Shown here in pieces: positions 1-9,112 of a stretch of DNA of 64,000 nt. The notes below the pieces were generated by a model. It saw nothing but the letters and a program-made list of their open reading frames with translations, was not told the origin of the DNA and made no database searches. The stretch is from Budvicia aquatica DSM 5075 = ATCC 35567 (GTDB taxonomy: Bacteria > Pseudomonadota > Gammaproteobacteria > Enterobacterales > Enterobacteriaceae): assembly GCF_000427805.1 (NCBI RefSeq), contig NZ_KE386588.1, positions 108,266 to 172,265 on the forward strand, given 5' to 3'. Both the position numbers and the translations under genes were made by a program. Each line of letters begins with the position of its first letter. Position 1 is the first letter of the stretch.

Positions 1-2
1 AG

Positions 3-68
3 GTCGACTGGAATCACTACGGCGGTCTTCAACATTGTCACTTTCCCGACGGCCTTGCCAACGCATAA
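3..68 (+). CDS. C-terminal tail of a possible polymorphic (Rhs/WapA-type) toxin, cut by the window edge
   Basis: An open frame enters from the left edge and stops at TAA 66-68. The visible 21 residues include WNHYGGLQHCHFPDG, a His/Trp/Gly-rich stretch that looks like the end of a folded protein. The reason to suspect a toxin is the neighbour: 224 bases downstream is a WapI-like immunity gene, and such genes usually directly follow the toxin-encoding C-terminus of an Rhs or WapA protein. Another frame is also open until about 112, so the frame choice is not certain. The toxin family cannot be named from so short a tail. Confidence 0.4.
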   Translation, partial: VDWNHYGGLQHCHFPDGLANA

Positions 69-292
69 TCTTATCTCTCATTATCTGCGGCCCAAACAGT
101 CAGGCCGGTACTGAATTATATAGCTTGAATATAAGTATATTAGTCAAAGCAAAAAAATCCTGCTTAATTACACATTGCTCGTAATATTTAATCTACCTAT
201 TGGCTGTTACAACATTGGACTAGAATAGAAAAAACCGTGAGTAAACCACGAATCTAAGCTCAAACCAGAGATAAAAATAAAGGAGGGTATCG

Positions 293-775
293 GTGCTTAA
301 GTTCATCAGCAATCGAGATAATATTCACTTTGAATGCGAAATTGTTGGCTATCAGTTCCCTGAGATCGCCGATGAGTGGTGTTTATTACGGATCAAAGTT
401 ATTTATAGCGACCAAGTTTTCGAAAAAATCGATCCGACGTTGGAAACGATGGACCTGCCGAAACTTCATCACTGGTTTAGCGCATTAGCAAATAATACTC
501 TGCCCTATTCCTCTCACGTTTGGTTCACAGAACCCTGTATAAATTTTAGTTTTAACGGATACAGAGATGGCTTGGTTTATATCTCTATCGAACTAGCTTA
601 CGAATTAGAGCCCAACTTCAAAATTGATTCTCATACTGGGTATGACACACAGGATGAAGAAAACCAATATGAACCATTTATCATTTCGTTTGCTCTTGCT
701 CCTGATGATTTTAAGGCTACGTTAGAATATTTAGATCAAGTAATGGAACAATATCCAAAACGCCGCCTAACATGA
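293..775 (+). CDS. WapI-like immunity family protein
   Basis: This is a 160-residue acidic cytoplasmic protein with no signal peptide or membrane segment. It has the pattern I associate with WapI-type immunity proteins: an N-terminal LKFIS start, EIVGYQFPE near residue 17, a WFTEPCINFSF strand in the middle, and a C-terminal helix ending QYPKRR. Such proteins neutralise the C-terminal toxin of a contact-dependent WapA/Rhs protein. The start is GTG at 293 with a near-perfect AGGAGG at 281-286, six bases upstream. The region before it is AT-rich. The family call is from recognition, without a search, and the matching toxin lies mostly outside the window. Confidence 0.6.
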   Translation: MLKFISNRDNIHFECEIVGYQFPEIADEWCLLRIKVIYSDQVFEKIDPTLETMDLPKLHHWFSALANNTLPYSSHVWFTEPCINFSFNGYRDGLVYISIELAYELEPNFKIDSHTGYDTQDEENQYEPFIISFALAPDDFKATLEYLDQVMEQYPKRRLT

Positions 776-778
776 AAA

Positions 779-806
779 GCAAAACTGGCTATATCTCTAT
801 AGCCAG
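779..806 (-). terminator. Rho-independent terminator of purC
   Basis: A perfect 9-bp stem (CTGGCTATA with TATAGCCAG, 785-806) has a 4-base loop. Read on the minus strand it is followed by TTTTGCTTTT, so it terminates purC. On the plus strand no T-run follows. Confidence 0.75.
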
Positions 807-828
807 CCCGACGTAATCGATTGCGTAT

Positions 829-1542
829 TTAGTCCAAATTAATACCAAGACGGTGTGCAACCTCTTCGTACGCTTCAATCAGGCCACCTAAGCTCTGGCG
901 GAAACGGTCTTTGTCCATCTTGTTTAGCGTTGCTTTATCCCACAGGCGGCTACCGTCCGGAGAAAACTCATCGCCTAATACCACTTCGCCCTTAAACAGG
1001 CCAAACTCAAGCTTGAAATCCACCAGAATCAGTCCGGCGTCATCAAATAATTTGCTCAGAACCTGATTGGCTTTATAACTCAGCTCTTTCATACGAGCCA
1101 GATTAGCATCGCTGACCCAACCAAAGGTGTGGCAGTAAGATTCGTTAATCATCGGGTCGTGCATCTCGTCATTCTTTAAAAACAGATCGAATAACGGTGG
1201 ATTTAATACCAGCCCTTCTTCAATGCCTAAACGACGAACTAATGAACCTGCTGCGCGGTTACGGATAACACATTCAACCGGTACCATATCTAACTTTTTA
1301 ACCAGCACTTCAGTATCTGACAGCAGGCGTTCCATCTGCGTTGGAATACCGGCTTCTTCCAGCTTGGTCATAATGAAATGGTTAAACTTATTGTTGACCA
1401 TTCCCTTACGATCAAATTGCTCAATGCGTTGACCATCAAGCGCCGACGTATCATTACGGAATTCCAGAATTAGCAGGTCCGGATTCTCGGTTGTATAAAC
1501 TGTTTTTGCCTTACCACGATAAAGTTCGGCTAACTTTTGCAT
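829..1542 (-). CDS. purC: Phosphoribosylaminoimidazole-succinocarboxamide synthase
   Basis: PurC joins CAIR and aspartate using ATP to give SAICAR in de novo purine synthesis in the cytoplasm. The 237 residues equal the usual enterobacterial length, and the protein begins with the family's typical [15 protein letters not shown]. The conserved [13 protein letters not shown] block is present near residue 90, and the C-terminal half has the typical VDFKLEFG and [11 protein letters not shown] motifs. It lies downstream of bamC and dapA in the same direction, the usual enterobacterial arrangement. The gap to bamC carries a palindromic repeat (1585-1670), so purC probably has its own promoter. No clear PurR box was seen upstream of it. 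Confidence 0.97.
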   Translation of the reverse strand: MQKLAELYRGKAKTVYTTENPDLLILEFRNDTSALDGQRIEQFDRKGMVNNKFNHFIMTKLEEAGIPTQMERLLSDTEVLVKKLDMVPVECVIRNRAAGSLVRRLGIEEGLVLNPPLFDLFLKNDEMHDPMINESYCHTFGWVSDANLARMKELSYKANQVLSKLFDDAGLILVDFKLEFGLFKGEVVLGDEFSPDGSRLWDKATLNKMDKDRFRQSLGGLIEAYEEVAHRLGINLD

Positions 1543-1584
1543 CTTCAGTTTTCTCCGTTGATTTCAAGTTGAAGGATTCTTACC

Positions 1585-1670
1585 TATACCCGAAATAATC
1601 CGAATTGCAGGAAGGAGGCAAATGAACGGACACCGCCTACGCACCTACAGCTTGAAGCATCACGGGTATA
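1585..1670. repeat. Palindromic intergenic repeat, short copy (86 bp)
   Basis: The ends are the inverted pair TATACCC...GGGTATA. Inside them lie the family signatures AATAATCCGAATTGCA on the left and CAGCTTGAAGCAT on the right. It belongs to the same family as the copies at 8454, 45798, 56650 and 57449, but has a shorter core with only a weak internal GGC/GCC stem. It lies between purC and bamC. Confidence 0.7.
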
Positions 1671-1684
1671 ACAGTAGAAAATAT

Positions 1685-1705
1685 AAAGGGGCCTTAAGCC
1701 CCTTT
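1685..1705 (-). terminator. Terminator after bamC
   Basis: The stem AAAGGGGC / GCCCCTTT has a 5-base loop and lies directly downstream of the bamC stop. T-rich sequence follows on the minus strand. Confidence 0.7.
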
Positions 1706-1708
1706 TAA

Positions 1709-2743
1709 TTATTTGGTCATACTCCGGTTAAACGCAGACTGCAATACTGCAACCAGAGCGTTATTTTCCGATTCTTTTAGAACCTGTCCTTTGGCATCGA
1801 TAAATTGCAAGCTGCTGCGGTTATCTAAGTCGCCCACTTGCAGTTTGTAATCGCCATTCTTCAGCTCAGGATCGGCCACGTTGAGTGCAGACCAGTTGCT
1901 GGAGGAAGATTTAAAGCTCATGGTGATCAAACCCTGAGGACGGTTACGATCGTCAATCTTCATGCCAATGCTTTCTAGCACGTCCGGTAAACGTTCCCAA
2001 ACCACGTTGTAAGGCGCGCGGACAATCACCACCGGAAGACCGGTATCATCACGTCCACCCTGCAGAATAATGCTGCCTGTGGTTTGAGCTAAACGGCTGG
2101 CGTCCAGATCGCGCTGAGTTTTATCTAAAGATTCAATAATACTGTTCAGCATGCTGATGCTATAGCGTTGAATGCTGGCCGGGTCATTAATACTTTGGTC
2201 GCCCGTTTTCAGCTCCAGCACTTTGACCATAAGGACGTTTTGATAACCCTGTGATTGAACGCTGATTTGATAACGAGCCTGATGCGGCGCATTTTCATCT
2301 TCACGAGTCCAGTTAATCCAGTCGGTTGTCAGCGTCTGGTTAGCATCCTGACGGTCGGCAATCTTATAGTTCTTCTGCCCCATAGCCGCAATCACTTGTG
2401 ACCACAGCGCCTGATTTTGAGCGTTATTTTCTAATGCCAGAGAGGCAACGTTATTACTATATTGCACTCGTGAACCCGTCATTAAGGCCAGAGGTTGAGC
2501 AGGAGGACGAATATCCAATGCCAAGCCTACTTTACCCTCTTTTACTGCGACGTTTCTTAAAGCATATTCACCATTCTGAAGCGGTAAGATCATCCCAGTC
2601 GGTGCATGTAGCTCTTTTAGCTCAGGGGCTTTCAAATAGTCTTCATTGCCACTCACCTGATGTTTGTATGTCTGATCGTTAGAACACGCAGCCACAAGCA
2701 TGACCAGTGAGACACCTACTATTTTCTGTAATGAATGAACCAT
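1709..2743 (-). CDS. bamC: Outer membrane protein assembly factor BamC, lipoprotein
   Basis: BamC is a lipoprotein of the Bam complex that folds beta-barrel proteins into the outer membrane. The 344 residues start with a short lipoprotein signal ending in the lipobox LVAAC near residue 20. It is followed by the unstructured linker (YKHQVSGNEDYL) that in E. coli binds BamD, then two helix-grip domains (about residues 100-210 and 225-340). Length and order match the family. It lies 16 bases downstream of dapA on the same strand, the conserved dapA-bamC operon. A terminator directly follows. Confidence 0.95.
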   Translation of the reverse strand: MVHSLQKIVGVSLVMLVAACSNDQTYKHQVSGNEDYLKAPELKELHAPTGMILPLQNGEYALRNVAVKEGKVGLALDIRPPAQPLALMTGSRVQYSNNVASLALENNAQNQALWSQVIAAMGQKNYKIADRQDANQTLTTDWINWTREDENAPHQARYQISVQSQGYQNVLMVKVLELKTGDQSINDPASIQRYSISMLNSIIESLDKTQRDLDASRLAQTTGSIILQGGRDDTGLPVVIVRAPYNVVWERLPDVLESIGMKIDDRNRPQGLITMSFKSSSSNWSALNVADPELKNGDYKLQVGDLDNRSSLQFIDAKGQVLKESENNALVAVLQSAFNRSMTK

Positions 2744-2759
2744 TAAATCTTCCTAAAAT

Positions 2760-3638
2760 TTATAGCAAACCCGCAGACTTTAACGCCTGTTCAACAACCG
2801 GACGGGCAGATTCTGCCAGCGGTGTCATAGGTAATCGCATGGTATCGCCGGCGATAAGGCCTAAACGATGACATGCCCATTTAACCGGAATAGGGTTTGA
2901 CTCAACGAACAGTTTATAATGCAACGGCATTAGTCGTTCATTAAGACAACGCGCCTCAGTAAAGTTTCCTTGAGCCGCTAATTCACATAGTTGAGCAATT
3001 TCTTTGGCTGCAATATTTGCCGTAACGGAAATAACACCGTGACCGCCTAATTGCATAAATTCTAATGAAGTCGCATCGTCGCCGCTGAGTAATTTAAAGT
3101 CGTTACCAACCAGCGCCTGAGTCTGACTAACACGGCTTAAATTACCCGTTGCATCTTTTAATGCCACGATATTAGGAACTTTAGCCAGCCGCGCTACGGT
3201 TTCAGGTAACATATCGCAACCTGTGCGGCCCGGTACATTATATAAAATTTGTGGTAAATCAGTATGTTCAGCAATTGCTTTAAAGTGCTGATAAAGCCCT
3301 TCCTGCATTGGCTTATTATAATACGGTGTAACTGACAAACAGCCAACTACGCCAGTATCATTAAAATGTTGAGTCAGTAAAATAGCTTCAGCCGTCGCAT
3401 TCGCACCGGTCCCGGCAATAATCGGAATCCGTCCATCCGCTAAATCCAGCGTTAACTTTACAACATCCACGTGTTCATTGTGATTTAAGGTGGCTGACTC
3501 TCCGGTAGTACCTACGGAAACTATTGCGGCGGTGCCGCTAGCCACATGATAATCAATCAGTTTTTTTAAACTGGCGCGATCGACAGTACCATTTGCATCC
3601 ATCGGCGTAACCAGCGCAACCATACTACCCGTAAACAT
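2760..3638 (-). CDS. dapA: 4-hydroxy-tetrahydrodipicolinate synthase
   Basis: DapA condenses pyruvate with aspartate semialdehyde, the first committed step of lysine and diaminopimelate synthesis. The 292-residue TIM-barrel has the standard motifs: GTTGESATL near residue 43, the catalytic Tyr in ILYNVPGRT near 133, and the Schiff-base Lys in VALKDATGN near 161. It is the first gene of the dapA-bamC unit and is divergent from gcvR, as in E. coli. Nothing unusual is seen in the protein. Confidence 0.97.
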   Translation of the reverse strand: MFTGSMVALVTPMDANGTVDRASLKKLIDYHVASGTAAIVSVGTTGESATLNHNEHVDVVKLTLDLADGRIPIIAGTGANATAEAILLTQHFNDTGVVGCLSVTPYYNKPMQEGLYQHFKAIAEHTDLPQILYNVPGRTGCDMLPETVARLAKVPNIVALKDATGNLSRVSQTQALVGNDFKLLSGDDATSLEFMQLGGHGVISVTANIAAKEIAQLCELAAQGNFTEARCLNERLMPLHYKLFVESNPIPVKWACHRLGLIAGDTMRLPMTPLAESARPVVEQALKSAGLL

Positions 3639-3782
3639 AAGCCATTCCCCTTTATAGATATGTTAACCATGGTACTTTTGACCAATAGAGAAAAGCAAGC
3701 AACAACATCACTCTAACTGCTTGTCTGGGTGATTTTTTTATGTTTACCATATGTATCACCTTTTTTAGGCAGGAAGTATAAC

Positions 3783-4352
3783 GTGCCCCAGCAATCTGAA
3801 TATTACCTTGTCATTACCGCATTGGGTACTGACCGTCCTGGTATTGTTAATACTATTACCCGACATGTTAGTAGCTGCGGCTGTAATATTGAGGATAGCC
3901 GTCTGGCGCTGTTAGGTGAAGAATTTACTTTTATTATGTTGCTGTCCGGTGGCTGGAGCGCGATGATGCTATTAGAATCAACGCTGCCGCAGAAGGGTGT
4001 GGAGTTAGATCTTCTTATTGTGATGAAGCGCACAACTCAACACGAACGCCCTCCTATGCCAGTTACGATGTGGGTCAAAGTAGAGGTAAAAGATTCACCT
4101 CACTTAATTGAACGCTTTACTAACTTATTTGATGCAGAAGAAACCAGCATTGCTGAGCTAACGTCAAAAACCAGTATTTGCGAAATAACTAAAGATCCGA
4201 CACTCTATATTGAGATGACATTACACAGTGCGCTTACGGGCTCACAAAAGATTGTTGAACAAGATTTTCATTGCCTCTGTACAGAACTCAATGCACAAGG
4301 CAGTATTACTATCGTTATCAATCCACAGCATGAAGAAAAGGACGGAAACTAG
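3783..4352 (+). CDS. gcvR: Glycine cleavage system transcriptional repressor GcvR
   Basis: GcvR is a double-ACT-domain protein that in E. coli represses the gcv operon by binding the activator GcvA, with glycine as signal. The conserved core begins YYLVITALGTDRPGIVNTITRH, followed by CGCNIEDSRLALLGEEFTFIMLLSG (first ACT domain). A second ACT domain starts near residue 92. I place the start at GTG 3783, because AGGAAG at 3771-3776 sits six bases before it and the resulting N-terminus fits the family. An upstream in-frame GTG at 3729 would add 18 unlikely residues. The stop overlaps the bcp start by one base, indicating translational coupling. Confidence 0.93.
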   Translation: MPQQSEYYLVITALGTDRPGIVNTITRHVSSCGCNIEDSRLALLGEEFTFIMLLSGGWSAMMLLESTLPQKGVELDLLIVMKRTTQHERPPMPVTMWVKVEVKDSPHLIERFTNLFDAEETSIAELTSKTSICEITKDPTLYIEMTLHSALTGSQKIVEQDFHCLCTELNAQGSITIVINPQHEEKDGN

Positions 4353-4825
4353 TGATAAATCCATTAAAAGCCGGTGATACCGCCCCAGAATTTACACTCC
4401 CGGATCAAGATGGTGAAGATATTAGTCTCACTGACTTTCAAGGGCAGAGAGTTCTTGTCTATTTTTATCCTAAAGCAATGACCCCGGGCTGTACCGTACA
4501 AGCCTGTGGATTACGGGATAATATGGACGAGCTTAAAAAGCTGGGCGTCGAAGTTTTGGGCGTAAGTACTGATAAACCAGAGAAACTATCCCGTTTCGTT
4601 GAACGCGACCTGCTGAACTTTACGTTATTGTCTGATGAAGAACATAAAGTCTGTGAGCTGTTCGGCGTTTGGGGTGAAAAAACCTTTATGGGGAAAACCT
4701 ATGACGGCATTCACCGCATTAGTTTCTTAATTGGTACTGACGGTAAAGTTGAGAAAGTCTTCGATGACTTCAAAACCAATAACCACCACGAAATCGTTTT
4801 AGATTATTTAAACGGCAAAAACTAA
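4352..4825 (+). CDS. bcp: Thioredoxin-dependent peroxiredoxin Bcp
   Basis: Bcp reduces peroxides and alkyl hydroperoxides using thioredoxin in the cytoplasm. The 157-residue protein has the peroxiredoxin active site MTPGCTVQACGLRD, with the peroxidatic Cys near residue 47 and the resolving Cys five residues later, as in E. coli Bcp. It starts at GTG 4352, overlapping the last base of gcvR, the conserved gcvR-bcp arrangement. A strong terminator follows at 4841. Confidence 0.96.
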   Translation: MINPLKAGDTAPEFTLPDQDGEDISLTDFQGQRVLVYFYPKAMTPGCTVQACGLRDNMDELKKLGVEVLGVSTDKPEKLSRFVERDLLNFTLLSDEEHKVCELFGVWGEKTFMGKTYDGIHRISFLIGTDGKVEKVFDDFKTNNHHEIVLDYLNGKN

Positions 4826-4840
4826 CTCCCCATTTATAAT

Positions 4841-4877
4841 AAAAGAGGGGCTATCTCAACGGATAGCCCCTCTTTTT
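4841..4877. terminator. Bidirectional terminator between bcp and perM
   Basis: A 15-bp stem (GAGGGGCTATC with GATAGCCCCTC, flanked by A and T runs) lies between the convergent genes bcp and perM. The A-run on one side and T-run on the other suit termination in both directions. Confidence 0.85.
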
Positions 4878-4908
4878 AGCTCACCATGTTATGGCTTTGA
4901 TATCTTCT

Positions 4909-5976
4909 TTAATCTAAATTTTCGGCGATCAAATCATCAGGCCAGACATGAATAACCGCCTTAACTAAGGTTGCCAGCGGGATAGCAAAGAACACCCCCC
5001 AAAAACCCCATAATCCGCCAAAAATGACCACCGATAAAATGATCACCAGAGGATGAAGATTAACCGCCTCTGAGAACAGGAACGGCACTAATATATTGCT
5101 GTCCAGCCCCTGAACCACCAGATAGGCCATAAACAGCGTCCAGAAGTCAGGTCCGACACCCCACTGAAACAGAGCAACGATAAACACCGGGATCGTCACA
5201 ATGACTGCGCCGATGTAAGGTATAACAACCGAAATACCCACTAAAACCGCCAGCAGTAAGGAATAACGCAGATCCATCGCCCAAAAAACCAGATAGGTTG
5301 CGACACCAACGATGACAATCTCAACCACTTTGCCACGGATATAGTTAGTGATTTGCTGATTCATCTCGATCCACACCTTACCGGCAAGACCGCGGTTACG
5401 CGGCAGGATGCGATGGAAGGCATAAATCATCTGCTTCTTGTCTTTGAGTAAAAAGAACACCATCAATGGGACTAAAATCAGATAAATGGCCAGCGTAAAT
5501 AACCCTACCAGCGACGCCATTGAATATTTAACCACTGACTCGGCAAAGCCCATCATTCGGGTACGCAAGTTTTCAGCCATCAGGTCGACAATACCCGCAT
5601 CCATTAAGGCCGGATAGCGAGCCGGGAGCGTTGCAGCAAAATCGTGAAACTGATTGAGCATTTTGGGCAAGTCGGTTAATAAATTAACCCCCTGCTGCCA
5701 TGCCGCCGGCATAACGACTAATGCCGCCAGCGCCGTAATGCCCCCGAACATAATCAGAACGCCACCAACGGCCAGCCCGCGGGATAACCCCGTACTTTGT
5801 AGCTTAGATGTCGGCCACTCAAGCAAGTAAGCCAGCACCAGCGCGACCAATAGCGGTGCCAGAATATTATGGAAAAAATAGATAACACCAAAGCCAACCA
5901 CTAAAATAATCAGTAGAGCAACAGCCTGGGGATCGGTGAAACGTCGGCGATACCAACGTAACAACATATCCAGCAT
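4909..5976 (-). CDS. perM: AI-2E family permease PerM
   Basis: This is an inner-membrane protein of the AI-2E exporter family (PF01594). About eight hydrophobic segments lie between residues 15 and 340, with the family-typical long polar region around residues 70-140 and a conserved VNLHPLVIILSVVIFGGLWG near the C-terminus. The physiological substrate of E. coli PerM is not settled. The start is taken at ATG 5976 because GGAGGT precedes it by six bases and the N-terminus MLDMLLRWYRRRF matches the orthologue; a TTG two codons upstream overlaps that ribosome binding site. PerM is encoded divergently from bepA, as in E. coli. Confidence 0.92.
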   Translation of the reverse strand: MLDMLLRWYRRRFTDPQAVALLIILVVGFGVIYFFHNILAPLLVALVLAYLLEWPTSKLQSTGLSRGLAVGGVLIMFGGITALAALVVMPAAWQQGVNLLTDLPKMLNQFHDFAATLPARYPALMDAGIVDLMAENLRTRMMGFAESVVKYSMASLVGLFTLAIYLILVPLMVFFLLKDKKQMIYAFHRILPRNRGLAGKVWIEMNQQITNYIRGKVVEIVIVGVATYLVFWAMDLRYSLLLAVLVGISVVIPYIGAVIVTIPVFIVALFQWGVGPDFWTLFMAYLVVQGLDSNILVPFLFSEAVNLHPLVIILSVVIFGGLWGFWGVFFAIPLATLVKAVIHVWPDDLIAENLD

Positions 5977-6456
5977 ATACAACCTCCGGAATCAATCAGC
6001 TAAGCAACAGAATCTCTATTCAGCGCTTCATATAGATTCAGAAAAAACCTATAGGAAGAGCAAAATAAACGGGACAAAACCTAATAATTATTGTCTATGT
6101 TTAAAGTGTGTTAAACCGGACTCATCAGGAAAACCATCCGTTGATAATCCGATACATATACAACATAACAATAATAATTTATTGTTAATCTTCAGCTCAG
6201 GACGGTTGTAAATCAGAACACTCGCTATAATAGCAATAAACATGCCCTGTAACGATAACATTTCAGGTCATAACATGATTTAGTCTGGAATAAAGATTTT
6301 ATAAAATAGCACATTTACATCAAATAGTTACACCAAAGCTAACGGTGAATCATCTCCATGAGCGATCCGCTGTTGCTGTAAAAAACCGTATTATGGAAAT
6401 CAACTTCATACGGAAGGTGTAAAAGTTAAATACTAACTTCTGGAACCTATACCACT
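5977..6456. other. 480-bp intergenic region between perM and bepA
   Basis: This AT-rich region carries the divergent promoters of perM and bepA. I see no convincing open frame. A 6-bp CCGTAT/ATACGG inverted repeat lies at about 6387-6415, upstream of bepA. In E. coli bepA is sigma-E dependent; I could not identify a clear sigma-E promoter by eye. No palindromic repeat copy is present. Confidence 0.4.
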
Positions 6457-7926
6457 ATGTCCACCAGCCTACGTAAATCTTTGCTCGTTACCCTTTTGGG
6501 CAGCACGTTACTATTTCCTATGGCAATCCCTGTGGTTACCGCTGATACAACAACAGATTTACCCGATATCGGCACCACGGCCGGAGGGACTTTAACCATC
6601 AATCAGGAACTGTTGATGGGTGACTTTTATGTGCGTCAGTTACGCGCCGGCGCCCCGTTGATCTATGACCCACTGTTGATGTCTTATATTAACGGACTGG
6701 GGCAGAAACTGGTTTCTAATGCCGATACCGTGCGTACCCCCTTCCATTTCTATCTGATTCAAAATGACGAAATAAACGCCTTCGCCTTCTTCGGCGGAAA
6801 CGTAGTACTGCATTCATCGCTGCTGCGTGAAACTGACAACGAAAGCCAGTTAGCTTCGGTTATGGCCCATGAAATATCTCACGTGACTCAGCGCCACTTA
6901 GCCAGAGCGATGGAAGAGCAGCAGCGTAATGCGCCGCTGACTTGGGTGGGAGCCTTAGGTTCTATTCTTATCGCTATGGCTAACCCTCAGGCGGGTATGG
7001 CGGCGCTAAGCACCACGCTGGCCGGTACTCAGCAAGGAATGATTAGCTTTACTCAGGCTAATGAGCAAGAAGCCGACCGTATCGGTATTAAAGTCCTTCA
7101 ACGTTCAGGCTTTGACCCTATGGGTATGCCTGACTTTATGCAGAAACTGGCCGATAAATATCGTTACGCCAGTAAACCGCCAGAAATGTTACTGACCCAC
7201 CCAATGCCCGATAGCCGGATGTCTGACACCCGCGGCCGGGCTAACCAAATGGGCCATAAAGATATCCCTTCTTCGCAAGATTATTTATTTGCTAAGTTCC
7301 GGGTACTTGGTATGTATGGCGGCCTTGGTGGCTTGGATACCCATATGCTGGACAGCTACGCTCAGGGCAGCGCCCGCGAACAGCTGGCAGCGCGCTATGG
7401 TCGGGCTATCATCAGCTATAAAGCCAAGCAGTACGATCAGGCTCGCTCGTTAATACAACCAATCTTAGCCCAGCAGCCCAATAATCCGTGGTTTTTGGAT
7501 TTAATCACCGATATCGATCTTGAACAAAACCGAGCTCCTGAAGCCATCAAGCGCCTCGAGCAGGCGATTAAGAGTCAGCCATCTAATCCGGTGTTGCAGT
7601 TAAATTTGGCCAATGCCTATCTTGAAGGTCGCCAGCCGGCACAGGCTGCTAAACTGCTGTATCGCTATACCTACGCAAACCCTGAAGATCCAAACGGCTG
7701 GGACCTGTTAACCAAAGCCTCAGCGGACCAAGGCAAACGGGCGGAAGAGCTATCAGCCCGGGCTGAAAGCATGGCGTTAGTTGGGCGGTTAGATCAATCT
7801 ATCAGCATGCTGGCAGCCGCCAGCTCAGCCTCCAAAGTAGGCAGTTTAGAACAGGCCCGCTACGACGCCAGAATCGATCAACTACGCCAACTACAACAAC
7901 GATTCAAACAATTTGACAAGTCTTAA
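6457..7926 (+). CDS. bepA: Periplasmic metalloprotease/chaperone BepA
   Basis: BepA is a periplasmic M48 zinc protease with a TPR domain. It assists LptD assembly and degrades stalled outer-membrane proteins. Of 489 residues, 1-30 form a signal peptide (cleavage near VVTAD). The zinc motif HEISH lies at about 138-142 and the third ligand is in EQEADRIG near 203-210. A C-terminal TPR region from about 310 contains repeated A-x-x-Y and PNNP/PSNP signatures. Length and layout match the family. The start ATG 6457 has only a weak ribosome binding site. It is followed by yfgD after 15 bases, as in E. coli, so they are probably cotranscribed. Confidence 0.95.
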   Translation: MSTSLRKSLLVTLLGSTLLFPMAIPVVTADTTTDLPDIGTTAGGTLTINQELLMGDFYVRQLRAGAPLIYDPLLMSYINGLGQKLVSNADTVRTPFHFYLIQNDEINAFAFFGGNVVLHSSLLRETDNESQLASVMAHEISHVTQRHLARAMEEQQRNAPLTWVGALGSILIAMANPQAGMAALSTTLAGTQQGMISFTQANEQEADRIGIKVLQRSGFDPMGMPDFMQKLADKYRYASKPPEMLLTHPMPDSRMSDTRGRANQMGHKDIPSSQDYLFAKFRVLGMYGGLGGLDTHMLDSYAQGSAREQLAARYGRAIISYKAKQYDQARSLIQPILAQQPNNPWFLDLITDIDLEQNRAPEAIKRLEQAIKSQPSNPVLQLNLANAYLEGRQPAQAAKLLYRYTYANPEDPNGWDLLTKASADQGKRAEELSARAESMALVGRLDQSISMLAAASSASKVGSLEQARYDARIDQLRQLQQRFKQFDKS

Positions 7927-7941
7927 GCAGGAGTGCCTTAC

Positions 7942-8292
7942 ATGACCAAGAGTGTCACCATTTATCATAATCCTCGCTGTTCTAAAAGCCGGGAAACCCT
8001 GGCCCTGGTTGAAGCTCAGGGCATTCAGCCACAGGTTGTGCTTTATCTGGAAACGCCACCGGATCACGCGGCAATTAAAACGCTGCTAAAACAGCTTGGC
8101 TTTGATTCTGCTCGCCAGCTTATGCGTACAAAAGAAGATCTCTACAAACAGTTAAATCTGGCTGATGCATCCGAAGAGCAGCTTATCGCGGCAATGGTCA
8201 GCAATCCAAAGCTGATAGAACGCCCGATCGTTATCGTTGGTCATCAGGCCCGTTTAGGCCGCCCGCCTGAGCAGGTACTTGAAATTCTTTAA
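7942..8292 (+). CDS. yfgD: ArsC-family reductase-like protein YfgD
   Basis: This 116-residue protein belongs to the ArsC/Spx thioredoxin-fold family. The glutaredoxin-dependent arsenate reductase cysteine lies in NPRCSKSRETL near residue 13, and the C-terminal arginine-containing block ERPIVI...RLGRPPEQVLEIL is intact. It is closest to E. coli YfgD, which sits beside bepA, rather than to ars-operon ArsC, and its real substrate is not established. I chose ATG 7942, with AGCAGGAG eight bases upstream, over the GTG at 7933 that overlaps this site. No other arsenic genes are nearby. Confidence 0.85.
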   Translation: MTKSVTIYHNPRCSKSRETLALVEAQGIQPQVVLYLETPPDHAAIKTLLKQLGFDSARQLMRTKEDLYKQLNLADASEEQLIAAMVSNPKLIERPIVIVGHQARLGRPPEQVLEIL

Positions 8293-8453
8293 GTATCTTG
8301 GGTGCCGGCATTAACCTGCCGGCACAACGCCAACCGAATCGATACTGGCCGAAGGCAATGAAATAGTGGTAACATTTGCTATACGTTGGGTATAAACCAG
8401 AGACCTAATAAGGGCTATTAGATTGATATAAAATGGATTTATATCAAGCAGGA

Positions 8454-8580
8454 TATATCTAAAATAATTCGAGTTGCATTGCGACAGCAAGAGAGTCAGT
8501 CCCGATGAGCCTACTCAAGTAAGTGATTCGGGTGAACCAACGTGACTAACAAAAATGCAACTTGAAGTATGACGGATATA
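8454..8580. repeat. Palindromic intergenic repeat, long copy (127 bp)
   Basis: The terminal inverted repeats of about 26 bp read TATATC-N4-ATA-N-TTC-N-AG-T-TGCAT from both ends. The core contains a nested hairpin (CCCGA...TCGGG around a CTTAC/GTAAG-like stem). It is exactly the same length as the copy at 45798. It fills much of the 309-bp gap between yfgD and the next gene; the rest of that gap is AT-rich with no other recognised element. Confidence 0.8.
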
Positions 8581-8601
8581 AAATAAATAAGGATATACAG
8601 A

Positions 8602-9042
8602 ATGAATTACAAGCATGTTGCTCCGCTCTTATGGAGCTCATTGTTGCTGGTTAGCCTGAGCACAGCGTTACCGGTGCAGGCTAATGACCCTCTTCCTAAA
8701 TTAGAACAAACCCGCCTGTTTACTCAAATTGCTCACAACTGCCAGGATGTCGATATGCAAAACTGGCAACATCCGACGCGAAAAGTGCTGACCAACCCGA
8801 GCAGTGAAATTCTGCAGATTAAACTGTGTAATGATAAAAGCTACCCGGTATTCTTTTTGAGGCTGAAATATGATCCCCGAGGGCAAACGTCTAATTATTA
8901 CAAGCCGTTATATAAAAAAATGAGAAAAGCTAACGGCAATCATCCCTATACTATCGTATCGGTTGAAGATAACCTGATAATGAATATCAGCTATCGCTCG
9001 ATGGGTATGGCTGACGTTGATTACCAGCGCTATCAACCTTAA
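8602..9042 (+). CDS. Secreted protein of unknown function
   Basis: The 146-residue product begins with a clear Sec signal peptide (basic MNYKH, hydrophobic LLWSSLLLVSLSTAL, cleavage after PVQA near residue 27). The mature part of about 119 residues is basic and contains two cysteines (NCQD and KLCND) that could form a periplasmic disulfide. It also has several Tyr-rich stretches (NYYKPLYKK, DYQRYQP). I do not recognise the family. The gene stands alone behind a palindromic repeat, with a ribosome binding site AAGGA before the ATG, and is convergent with hda. It is probably periplasmic. Confidence 0.75.
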   Translation: MNYKHVAPLLWSSLLLVSLSTALPVQANDPLPKLEQTRLFTQIAHNCQDVDMQNWQHPTRKVLTNPSSEILQIKLCNDKSYPVFFLRLKYDPRGQTSNYYKPLYKKMRKANGNHPYTIVSVEDNLIMNISYRSMGMADVDYQRYQP

Positions 9043-9112
9043 CGAACAGAATATGAGTGGCCTAAAAAGATAAACAGGAAGATAAACGGAAAGGTCAATA
9101 TTGAGTCTGAAA

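Noticed and set aside
5936-6211. 91-codon open frame on the plus strand over the perM start and promoter
   Set aside because: It overlaps the start of perM on the other strand, has no ribosome binding site, and its product is low-complexity Asn/Lys/Ser-rich.
6387-6456. Sigma-E promoter before bepA
   Set aside because: A GGAAC-like element lies only about 20 bases before the start codon, too close for a -35 box.
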